In this document: positions 8,205-16,334 of the stretch, piece by piece
Layout: every line of letters begins with the position of its first letter
Numbering within the stretch: the stretch's first letter is position 1
DNA from: Mucilaginibacter sp.
GTDB lineage: Bacteria > Bacteroidota > Bacteroidia > Sphingobacteriales > Sphingobacteriaceae
DNA: 33,738 bases
Reading direction: 5' to 3'
NCBI GenBank assembly: GCA_029237615.1
Contig: JAQNCM010000173.1
Span: 1 to 33,738 of the forward strand
Notes under the pieces: model-generated
Databases searched by the model: none
The model's input: only the letters and a program-made list of their open reading frames with translations
Told to the model about the DNA's origin: nothing
Translations under genes and position numbers: made by a program

Positions 8205-8588
8205 TTATTGTTGGATAAAAAAATCCTTTTTGCCTTCGTCATCATAAACGCGGAGGGCTTTTTTTACTGTTTGATGGTTGGCGGTTACTTCAAGGGTATA
8301 ATCTCCAACTTCAAGCTGGGTAAGGATATAGCCTTTTTCCATTGTTTTAAATTTTGACATAACGTCTTTAAATATTGCCTGCCCATCCTGGTTGTAAACG
8401 ATCACTACGGCTTTGCTGGCCTCCGGATTGCTTACTTTAATATTGAGGCCTTTGTTAGATGGCAGTGAAGAAAAAGTAACCATTTCTTTTGATGCGCCGC
8501 CGTCTGCAACAACTTTTACAGGGCTTGCTGCGAAAACGCTTACACTTGCTAATAAGAATAAAGCGGTTAATTTGATTGATGTTTTCAT
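8205..8588 (-). CDS. Small secreted protein, function unknown
   Basis: 127 aa, clear signal peptide (MKTSIKLTALFLLASVSVFA), beta-rich sequence, own terminator. Confidence 0.8.
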   Translation of the reverse strand: MKTSIKLTALFLLASVSVFAASPVKVVADGGASKEMVTFSSLPSNKGLNIKVSNPEASKAVVIVYNQDGQAIFKDVMSKFKTMEKGYILTQLEVGDYTLEVTANHQTVKKALRVYDDEGKKDFFIQQ

Positions 8589-8679
8589 GATTTTTAAGTT
8601 TTAATATTTTTGTTTAATTTGTATTATTTTCTGTTTGACAATTCAAAGAAACAACAACTAAAAACACTAAAAAAATCAA

Positions 8680-8710
8680 ATAGACCATCACCTTTTAAGT
8701 ATAGACCAAC
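8680..8710. promoter_or_regulatory. Direct repeat ATAGACCAWC x2, 21-bp period (candidate LytTR-type operator)
   Basis: ATAGACCATC (8680-8689) and ATAGACCAAC (8701-8710), 92-122 bp upstream of the minus-strand start at 8588. Confidence 0.5.
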
Positions 8711-8843
8711 TGCGATAAACAGTCGGCAAACCCATATAATGTGCTCATAGTTAGCAAAATAGGTGTTTCATCGGGTATTAAAGGGGATTCATCGGCGAAA
8801 TCTTTGGGTTAGTCAGGTTGGGGAGCCATTGTCGCGCACGATC

Positions 8844-8932
8844 TGTCATCCCATAACGCAGTGAAGGATCTTCTGCGCCCGACCGGAAAGGCGAATACAT
8901 TTTAGCCAGAAGTTACTTCGCGATGCTATGAC
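8844..8932. repeat. REP-like interspersed palindrome, copy 2
   Basis: TGTCATCCCATAACGCAGTGAAGGATCTTCTGCG ... AGAAGTTACTTCGCGATGCTATGACA. Confidence 0.8.
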
Positions 8933-8966
8933 AATTTGCGGATTAGTATGACAGGTGAAGCAATAA

Positions 8967-10058
8967 TTATTTCAGCATAAATACCTCGAGAGCGATGTCA
9001 CCGTCATGTGCGCCGGGGCCCTGGCCAGGAGGAGGGCTCATCGGTGGTGGACCTTGCGTGGCCGGCCTGTTGCCACCCGGAGGAGGGCCACCCGGGCCAC
9101 CGGCACCACCGGCTATGTATATTTTATGATCAAGTACCGTCCCGCCCACGCCATTTCGCGCCACGTTCAGATCGGCCGTTTTGGTCCATTCGGTTGACGT
9201 AGCGGGGTCAAAATAATAAACATCCTTTTGTGAATGATTTGGTGTGGTAGCCGTAGCTCTTTCGCCGCCTATGTAATATATCTTATTGTCGAGATTGACG
9301 GCAGTACCGCCGCCTGTACCCATTGGCAGCTTTGCCGGCAGCGTGCTCCAGGTACCGGTTTTAAAATCATAGCAATCCACATCCAGCGCTGTCTGACTAA
9401 AAAAATTCAGCTTATTATCCGGGTCTCGGAAGCTGGTATTGCGGCCTCCTACCGCATATAACTTATCGCCTACAACAACCGCCATGCTGTGATCGCGAAT
9501 ATGCGGTGCATCAGGTAATGCCCTCCAGCTATTGGTAGCAGGGTTGTACTCATCAAACAAATTGTTGGTGCCGCTGCTATGGCCGTGAGTTATGCCACAC
9601 ACCAGATACAATTTGCCTTTATAAACGGCTTCCCCGGCACCCGCCCTGCGCCGATCTGCTGGTATTTCGGACAGCTTTGTCCAGGTATCCGTTTTGGTAT
9701 CATAACTATAAGCATTGGGCATGGGCGTTTGATTGGGGAAGCTACCATTATAAAAGGCATCCAGTACATAAATTTTTTCGCCCAGCGCAACTGCCTGCAA
9801 ATGGTGCATTACTACGGGTGCCATTGCCTTTTTAGTCCAGGCGTTGGTTTTGGGGTCATAAATCTCAACAGGCATAGCAGGGCCATCGCCGCCAATTAAA
9901 TATAGTTTCCCGTTTGCAGCTACCAGGCTGCATTCAGCGCGGGCATCCGCCTTGTTTTTTGTTTTAACAATATGCCATGTGCCATCGCCGCCGCCCTGCG
10001 CAAAAGCAATAGTGGTAACAAGCGCCGTTAAAACCAGGGTTATCAGTATCTTTTTCAT
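8967..10058 (-). CDS. Secreted kelch-repeat protein
   Basis: Repeated kelch blades (LYLIGGDGPAMPVEIYDPKTNAW, LYAVGGRN, IYYIGGERA, IYIAGGAGG); signal peptide from ATG 10058; Pro/Gly-rich tract near the C-terminus. Confidence 0.88.
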   Translation of the reverse strand: MKKILITLVLTALVTTIAFAQGGGDGTWHIVKTKNKADARAECSLVAANGKLYLIGGDGPAMPVEIYDPKTNAWTKKAMAPVVMHHLQAVALGEKIYVLDAFYNGSFPNQTPMPNAYSYDTKTDTWTKLSEIPADRRRAGAGEAVYKGKLYLVCGITHGHSSGTNNLFDEYNPATNSWRALPDAPHIRDHSMAVVVGDKLYAVGGRNTSFRDPDNKLNFFSQTALDVDCYDFKTGTWSTLPAKLPMGTGGGTAVNLDNKIYYIGGERATATTPNHSQKDVYYFDPATSTEWTKTADLNVARNGVGGTVLDHKIYIAGGAGGPGGPPPGGNRPATQGPPPMSPPPGQGPGAHDGDIALEVFMLK

Positions 10059-10086
10059 GACTTTGAATAAATTAATTACCACCTCT

Positions 10087-10170
10087 TGTCATCCTGAACA
10101 AAGTGAAGGGTCCTCTTCGCCTTTTTATTTAGGCTACTTATCTCTATAAGAAGATCTTTCTCTATCGCTC
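10087..10170. repeat. REP-like interspersed element, copy 3 (partial)
   Basis: TGTCATCCTGAACAAAGTGAAGGGTCCTCTTCGC ... AAGAAGATCTTTCTCTATCGCTCAAGAT. Confidence 0.6.
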
Positions 10171-10192
10171 AAGATTATAATTTGCAATATTC

Positions 10193-12787
10193 CTATCCTC
10201 CCACATTAACCTCCACCAAACTGCTGTTATCCACCCCATACTTTTTGGCAATGGCTTTTATGGTAGTACCCTTATTTACCTTAAATGGTTTTGAATATTT
10301 ATTGGCGTCAACAAATGAAGGAGTAGTTCCGTCGGTAGTATAAAAAATTATTGTACCAGCTTTAGGGTTGGCAATAGCAGCCATATTTCCTTTTATACTG
10401 ATAACAGGCTTTGCTACAATGTTTACATACTTTTCGGTACGGGCATCATGTATCACTCCCTGCCAGTTCATCCCGAAGCCAAAATCATAGGTATGGCCCG
10501 CGGCATCGGTATAACAGGTCATATCATGCGGAATGTCTTCGTCCTGCAATTCAACGGTGCGCATGTTGGCCGGCATCTGGAAAGGCAGCAAGCCCGATGG
10601 TTCATTAACGCCTGTTAAAATATCTAATATAGCCTGGTTTTCAACGCCGAAGCTGGCTACTATCGCGTTAGCATGCTTCTCAAATTCAGCAGGTATTGCC
10701 GGTTTGCTCAGGGTGATGGCAACTATAACAGGTTTACCTTTCATCGCTGTCTTAGTTTCTTCAATGGTCTTCAAATCGTTGTAGTTGGCGGCGGTAATGA
10801 CTTTGCCTTTGTAGCTGCGGTTGGTTACGCCGGGTTCAACCGGGTCGCCTGCCGCTATACTGTGTTCGCGGGCTTCAGCTGCGGTATAGCTGCCATATTG
10901 TAAGGTAATCGGCACATATCCATTGCCGCCTTTAGCCTTGTCATCCGCATCATACCCGGCACCACCACTGGGACTGCTTACAAAAACAATGGCATAATCG
11001 GCCTTTGCCGGGTCGTCGGTTACGGTGAAATACCTACTTATCAAATCTGCCTTTACTGCATCATCCCAATGCTCTTTTGACGGCGGGCCGAAAAAGCCTT
11101 TTATGGATGGGGTATATTTTTTAGGCAGATAAATGGTTTTGCCTTTTTGCAGCGGCAGTATGTTGCCCTGGTTTTTAAGCATCACAATGGATTTGAGTTG
11201 TGCATTGTAACCGGCGGTCATAAACTCCGGCTTTCCAACGGTGGCTTTTGTATGGTCAACATCCAGGTAAGGATTTTCAAAAAGCCCCACCCTAAAAATA
11301 TTGGTAAGCAGCCTTACAGCAGATTGCTCGAACCTTACCCGCATAAATGCTTCGCCATGCTCTTTAACGCCCATGTTGTACGCCTCAATCACCGGGCGGG
11401 CGTCATTGTTACCGCCAAACTGATCAACCCCTGCCATTAATATTTTGTAGTGACGCTCAGCCACAGTAGCGGTTTCCATCCCCCATGATTTCCCGGCGAA
11501 AATATCCGGTGTTTTGCCTTCATCAGCAGTAACGCCCCAATCAGTACAAACTACCCCGTCATAGCCATATTTGTTGCGCAGCAGGTCGGTAATCAAATAC
11601 TTGCTGTAACTATTACCTGCATTGCCCTGCTTATCCCTGTTGTACGAAATAGTGTAATATGGCATTACCGCCGAAACCATTTTGGTTGGACCTGATAACT
11701 TTAAAGCGCCATCAATAAACGATACCAGGTGTTCATCAAAGTTATTACCTGGATATACTGCAAACTTTCCATAGGCAAAATGAGCATCCCTGCCACCTTC
11801 CTCCGGGCCGCCGCCGGGCCAGTGTTTCATCATGGCATTTACGCTGTTGTAACCCCAGCCGTCTTTAATTTCGGCGCCGCCGGTGGAGGTTTGAAACCCA
11901 TCCACATACCCGCGCGCCATATCTGCGTCCAGTTGCGGGTCCTCGCCAAAGGTGCCGTTAATTCGTGCCCAGCGTGGTTCGGAGCCGAGGTCTATCTGCG
12001 GAGATAAAGCGGTAGCAATCCCTAAAGCCCTGTATTCTTGCGCGGCAATATTGCCGAATTGCTGTACCACCGCAGGATCAAATGTTGCAGCCAAACCTAA
12101 CTGATCAGGCCACTGCGATATGGCGCCACCAGCGCCGGCAGTATATTCAACCCCGGTGTTGGTGCTATGCCGGGGATCTGAGCTGTTATTAGCCGGGATC
12201 CCGAAGCCTGCCCCTTCTACCAATGCCTGTACATTATTATTCCAGCGGGCGGCAACTTCGGGGCTTTTTACCGAAGTGATAAGCACATGGCGCAGGTTAT
12301 CTTTTAATAAAAAATCTTTTTGCTGATCGGTTACCAGGGCGGCGTCTATCCCACCTTCGTTAAATTTCTTTCCATTATAAGTTCCCGCACCAAATGGGCC
12401 GCCTGACATAGCCGGAATCGCCTGGTGAGCGCTGTAAAGCATCAACCCGGCAATCTGGTCAATGGAAAGTTTGGATGCCAGGTCTTTCGCACGTTCACTT
12501 GCAGGCAGCCGCCAGTCTTCATATTTATCGAGTTTGCCGTTTTTGTTGAGGTCTTTAAAAGCCAAACCGTCAACTGTTAAAATTTTAACGCCCGAGTTTG
12601 AGGAATAGCCAAGCGTTGGCCCATTGGCATTTTTTACCAGGATAGTACCTGTGCTATCGGCCAGCTCTGCCAACCCGTTTTTGGTGATACCGACTGGTTT
12701 TCCGGCGGACATTCCAGCCAGCAACAACACGGTAAATGATGCGCCTGATAGCCACAGCATGACAGGAACGTAAAAATTTCTCTTCAT
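10193..12787 (-). CDS. Glycoside hydrolase family 3 (beta-glucosidase-like) with chitobiase-like C-terminal domain
   Basis: GH3 signatures (GVVCTDWGVTADEG, KHWPGGGPEEGGRDAH), DLNKNGKLDKYEDW calcium-loop-like motif, C-terminal GTIIFYTTDGTTPS. Confidence 0.93.
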   Translation of the reverse strand: MKRNFYVPVMLWLSGASFTVLLLAGMSAGKPVGITKNGLAELADSTGTILVKNANGPTLGYSSNSGVKILTVDGLAFKDLNKNGKLDKYEDWRLPASERAKDLASKLSIDQIAGLMLYSAHQAIPAMSGGPFGAGTYNGKKFNEGGIDAALVTDQQKDFLLKDNLRHVLITSVKSPEVAARWNNNVQALVEGAGFGIPANNSSDPRHSTNTGVEYTAGAGGAISQWPDQLGLAATFDPAVVQQFGNIAAQEYRALGIATALSPQIDLGSEPRWARINGTFGEDPQLDADMARGYVDGFQTSTGGAEIKDGWGYNSVNAMMKHWPGGGPEEGGRDAHFAYGKFAVYPGNNFDEHLVSFIDGALKLSGPTKMVSAVMPYYTISYNRDKQGNAGNSYSKYLITDLLRNKYGYDGVVCTDWGVTADEGKTPDIFAGKSWGMETATVAERHYKILMAGVDQFGGNNDARPVIEAYNMGVKEHGEAFMRVRFEQSAVRLLTNIFRVGLFENPYLDVDHTKATVGKPEFMTAGYNAQLKSIVMLKNQGNILPLQKGKTIYLPKKYTPSIKGFFGPPSKEHWDDAVKADLISRYFTVTDDPAKADYAIVFVSSPSGGAGYDADDKAKGGNGYVPITLQYGSYTAAEAREHSIAAGDPVEPGVTNRSYKGKVITAANYNDLKTIEETKTAMKGKPVIVAITLSKPAIPAEFEKHANAIVASFGVENQAILDILTGVNEPSGLLPFQMPANMRTVELQDEDIPHDMTCYTDAAGHTYDFGFGMNWQGVIHDARTEKYVNIVAKPVISIKGNMAAIANPKAGTIIFYTTDGTTPSFVDANKYSKPFKVNKGTTIKAIAKKYGVDNSSLVEVNVGG

Positions 12788-13009
12788 AATTGAACGCAGG
12801 ATTATGGTTAAATAATTGGTTATTTAAAATCTTGATAACAAACAATGAGGCCAGTTACGCCATTGTGTTTTAGTGACACATTAAAAGTAAATATAGTAAT
12901 AAATAATACAAATAGTAGTCGATAAGTAACCTGAGTAAATAGATAGAAACACCATTTTAACCGATGAGTAGATTTAAGATGGATAGTTTTTAGTAACATT
13001 GATAACACT

Positions 13010-13125
13010 TGTTACTACTGTTACCAAGTGTTACTAAGTAATACAATTCATTTATTGCCTTGTGCACGGAATATGGCGAATAGTCTACTCACTGCGACGG
13101 GCGCTGCGCTGGTTGACCTCTATTG
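13010..13125. repeat. Interspersed repeat element, copy B, with tandem TGTTACYAAG decamers
   Basis: TGTTACTAC-TGTTACCAAG-TGTTACTAAG (13010-13038), then CTACTCACTGCGACGGGCGCTGCGCTGGTTGACCTCTAT. Confidence 0.6.
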
Positions 13126-13192
13126 CGAACTTAGTTAGTAGAAGTATCCCTGTAACCCTTTTTGCCTTATATTTGAGTTGAGGAAATGCTGA

Positions 13193-13507
13193 ATGACTCA
13201 GATCAGAGAAATAAAGTGTCCGCATTGCGGGGAGTGGACCATGTGGCAGGGGGATATAGACGACAGATGCCTGTATTGCGGTGAGTTCCTTGAATCGAGG
13301 CGTTTCTCGCGCGAGGTTGAAAGAAAAATACGCAATGAGGTACTAAAAGAAAATGACTACCTTTTTATAAAACCGGAAGACGGTCCGTTTAAGCGCCTGC
13401 TTAAACGGATGTTAAACTCGCTGCGCTGGCTGGCATTTTACTTGCAAATTGTGTTTTTCATTTTCGTAACGCTGATACTGGTATTAATAAGCTTAGTTCC
13501 CGGTTAA
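13193..13507 (+). CDS. Small zinc-ribbon plus C-terminal transmembrane protein, unknown function
   Basis: CPHCGEW...CLYCGEF zinc ribbon, charged linker, C-terminal hydrophobic helix. Confidence 0.75.
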   Translation: MTQIREIKCPHCGEWTMWQGDIDDRCLYCGEFLESRRFSREVERKIRNEVLKENDYLFIKPEDGPFKRLLKRMLNSLRWLAFYLQIVFFIFVTLILVLISLVPG

Positions 13508-13864
13508 ATGAAAACATTACTTAACCCCTGGTTTATTGCCGGTTGTATTATATGGATAGTGGTGATAACAACGAGAAAACTTGGTCACCCGCTTCCTTAT
13601 GTTAATGGCTACATAAACGATGCCTTTGCTGTACCTGTAATTGCCAACCTGGGGCTTTGGTTTCAAAGAGTGGTTATTATTAAAAGCAATTATTACGTGC
13701 TGGCACCCCGCCATGTGATTTTTATTGTGCTTTACCTTGCTATTTTTTTTGAAGGGCTGCTGCCCTGGTTATCAAAAAACTATACAGCCGACTGGATCGA
13801 TGTACTGCTGTATGTTATCGGAGGCTTGTTCTTTTACAGGGTGATGAATGTGGTTAGAGATTAG
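13508..13864 (+). CDS. Small multi-pass membrane protein, unknown function
   Basis: Starts immediately after the stop of the preceding ORF; several hydrophobic segments. Confidence 0.7.
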   Translation: MKTLLNPWFIAGCIIWIVVITTRKLGHPLPYVNGYINDAFAVPVIANLGLWFQRVVIIKSNYYVLAPRHVIFIVLYLAIFFEGLLPWLSKNYTADWIDVLLYVIGGLFFYRVMNVVRD

Positions 13865-13928
13865 TTTGAAAATGGAAAGCACAGAAAAACAGCAAGAAAT
13901 GCAAAATCTTTCGCCTTTTACCTGCTCC

Positions 13929-14339
13929 TTAAGCAAATGTTCTTATCTGCATACCTGCTTCCAGTAGTTTTGACACGGGGCAGGCTTTGGCTATCTGCAT
14001 CAGCCGTTCCCGCTGTTCGTCGGTTACTGACGTTAAAAACTTAAGGTTACGGTCTATCACCATAATTTTTATATCGTCTTTAACTTCATGGTACATGTTT
14101 AGGGCAACAGCGATTTCAGGGATATCCCACCCCTTCCTGTCAATATACATGCGCAGCGTTGCCACCGTACAAGAGCCTAGTGATGATAACAATAAAGTAT
14201 ACGGATCCGGGCCAAGCGCCTTTCCGCCAGACTTTTCTGGTTCGTCAACTATAAATTTGCCGCCCCGCCACTCCACGGTGCATAAATATTTCACCATGCC
14301 GATAGTGGCAATAACCGGTTCTTCAAATAAATATTCCAT
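13929..14339 (-). CDS. OsmC family protein
   Basis: GPDPYTLLLSSLGSCTVATLRMYIDRKGW and CPVSKLLEAG motifs with both catalytic-type cysteines. Confidence 0.92.
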   Translation of the reverse strand: MEYLFEEPVIATIGMVKYLCTVEWRGGKFIVDEPEKSGGKALGPDPYTLLLSSLGSCTVATLRMYIDRKGWDIPEIAVALNMYHEVKDDIKIMVIDRNLKFLTSVTDEQRERLMQIAKACPVSKLLEAGMQIRTFA

Positions 14340-14429
14340 ACAATAATATTGCGTAAATAAATTTTAAGTTTTTTGCCTCACCTGTCCTCTCCAAAGGAGA
14401 GGTGTTCAGAAGCTTTATAGTGGATAATA

Positions 14430-14711
14430 TTAAAACAGCACATCAGCAAAATCAGGGGTCATGTTTATTATCTTTTTGGCGTAAGGGCAAAGCGGCAATA
14501 TCTTCATCTGGTGTTCGCGGGCATACTCAACGCCTGCTTTTACCAGCTGCTTGCCCAGCCCTTTGCCTTCATAAGCTTCATCCACCTCTGTGTGAACAAT
14601 GATCATCTTTCCAGGTCCCGAAAAAATATATTGCATCAGGGCTATCTCCTTGCCGTCATCTTCCATAAAAAATATGCCGCGTTTGCCGTCGTTTTTGTTT
14701 TGTATTTCCAT
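14430..14711 (-). CDS. Small GNAT family N-acetyltransferase (COG2388-like)
   Basis: IIVHTEVDEAYEGKGLGKQLVKAGVEYAREHQMKILPLCPYAKKII. Confidence 0.9.
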   Translation of the reverse strand: MEIQNKNDGKRGIFFMEDDGKEIALMQYIFSGPGKMIIVHTEVDEAYEGKGLGKQLVKAGVEYAREHQMKILPLCPYAKKIINMTPDFADVLF

Positions 14712-14764
14712 ATTTCTCTTTACGGTTCAAACCAACAGAAAATATTTCTTAAATCCATCCTCTT

Positions 14765-14876
14765 ATTGCATAGAGGGGGCGACGAGCGCAGCGAATGCCG
14801 GGTGAGTAGGGTATATGCCTTGCTAAACGGCATTACAAATGTGAACCCATTTTAAATTTGGTAACACTTGGTAACA
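14765..14876. repeat. Interspersed repeat element, copy A, inverted relative to copy B
   Basis: CATAGAGGGGGCGACGAGCGCAGCGAATGCCGGGTGAGTAGGG ... TTTGGTAACA-CTTGGTAACA (14857-14876). Confidence 0.6.
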
Positions 14877-14910
14877 GAATACCGTTACTAAACTGTTCAT
14901 AAAAACCATC

Positions 14911-16317
14911 CTATCTCCAGCCGCCACCCAGTGCACGGTAAAGATTTACTATTGCCTGCAGTTGTTGCAGGTGGTCGTTAACACCGTTAAGGCGGGCTGC
15001 CAGCAGACTTTGTTCTGAGGTCAGTACATCAGTATAATTAGTTGCGGAACTGTAGCGCAGCAGTTGTTGGGTATAATCAACAGCTTTTGTTAAAGCTGCT
15101 ATTTGTTTGCTTCTGGAACTGTCTTTTTCCATGGCAGTTTGATGGGCGTATAATGCGTTTGATACTTCGCTTCCAGCTACCAGCAACGTTTGCTGAAAGT
15201 TGTTAAGTGCTTCCGTTTGTTGAGCCTGTGCTATTTTTAACCTTGCCTTGTTAATGCCCTGGTTAAAAATGGGTTGTGTTAACCCGGCGGCGATATTGTA
15301 AAAAATGGAATTAATAAAAAAGTCCTTCAGCGTTAAATTTGAGAACCCTCCCGATGCAGTTATCGTGAAAGCCGGATAAAAATAGGTATGCGCCGTATTG
15401 GTGTTTTCAAATGCCGCCCTAAAAGCATATTCCGCCTGTTGCACATCGGGCCTGTTTTTTAATAATTGTGCCGGGATGCCGGTTTGCAGGTTGTTAGCTG
15501 GCTGCTGGTCGTCCAGTTTGGTTCGTACTACCGCACCGGGCGGGCGGGCAAGCAGCAGATTAATAATATTCTCCGTTTCGCGGATATTCCGTTTTAAATC
15601 AGGAATCACTACCTCGGCCGCATAGCGGTTTGCCTCGCTTTGTACCACGGCAGCACCGTTAACTACATCGGCTTCCTTTAGGTCCTTCATGGTTTCCATC
15701 TCTTTTAACCGCGATTTTACAGTTTGTTTCGTTATTTCAAGTTGTTTATCAAGTGCCAGTAAAGTGTAATAGTAATTAGCAATATCGGCAATCAGCTGCG
15801 TTTGTACGGCCCTTTTGGCGGCATCTGTCTGCAATAAATTGGCAAATGCTGCTTTTTTAGCACTCTTTAATTTCCCCCATACGTCTGCCTCCCACGAGGT
15901 ACCCAAACCAAGCTGATAAGTGGTGGTTAAAGTGCTGATGTTTATGCCAGCAGGAAAATTTAAGCTTGCCGCCGATTGCTCCGACCGGGTAATGCCCGCA
16001 CTTCCGCTTAATGACGGGTAAAACACAGCTTTAGTTTGTCCGAGCACAGCCTGTGCTTCTGCTATTTTTTGTATAGCATTTTTTAAATTCAGATTTTTGG
16101 ATAAACCTTCACGTATCAGGCCTTTCAAAGCGGTATCAGCAAATAAGGTTTCCCAGGGCATGCTTGCAATAGTTGTAGTGTCGGCTGTGCTTTGTCCGCG
16201 GTAAAGGTTGGCGTTGTTAAGCAGGGGCTGACTGTAGGGCCTTGTTACCTTACATGACAGTGAAGCTCCTATTAATACAAGGATTAAACAACTATATTTT
16301 AAATAGGATTTGCTCAT
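14911..16317 (-). CDS. TolC/NodT-type outer-membrane efflux lipoprotein
   Basis: N-terminal lipobox-like ASLSC, NLKNAIQKIAEAQA, TSWEADVWGKLKSAKKAA, LLKNRPDVQQAEY. Confidence 0.93.
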   Translation of the reverse strand: MSKSYLKYSCLILVLIGASLSCKVTRPYSQPLLNNANLYRGQSTADTTTIASMPWETLFADTALKGLIREGLSKNLNLKNAIQKIAEAQAVLGQTKAVFYPSLSGSAGITRSEQSAASLNFPAGINISTLTTTYQLGLGTSWEADVWGKLKSAKKAAFANLLQTDAAKRAVQTQLIADIANYYYTLLALDKQLEITKQTVKSRLKEMETMKDLKEADVVNGAAVVQSEANRYAAEVVIPDLKRNIRETENIINLLLARPPGAVVRTKLDDQQPANNLQTGIPAQLLKNRPDVQQAEYAFRAAFENTNTAHTYFYPAFTITASGGFSNLTLKDFFINSIFYNIAAGLTQPIFNQGINKARLKIAQAQQTEALNNFQQTLLVAGSEVSNALYAHQTAMEKDSSRSKQIAALTKAVDYTQQLLRYSSATNYTDVLTSEQSLLAARLNGVNDHLQQLQAIVNLYRALGGGWR

Positions 16318-16334
16318 TATCTTTTTTGTAAAAT

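Noticed and set aside
9579-9899. 106-aa plus-strand ORF within the kelch gene
   Set aside because: Shadow ORF of the repetitive kelch sequence.
14375-14405. CCTCTCC-AAA-GGAGAGG hairpin after the GNAT gene as a terminator
   Set aside because: On the minus strand it is followed by ACAGGTGAGG rather than a U-run; it looks more like another short interspersed repeat, so I did not annotate it as a terminator.
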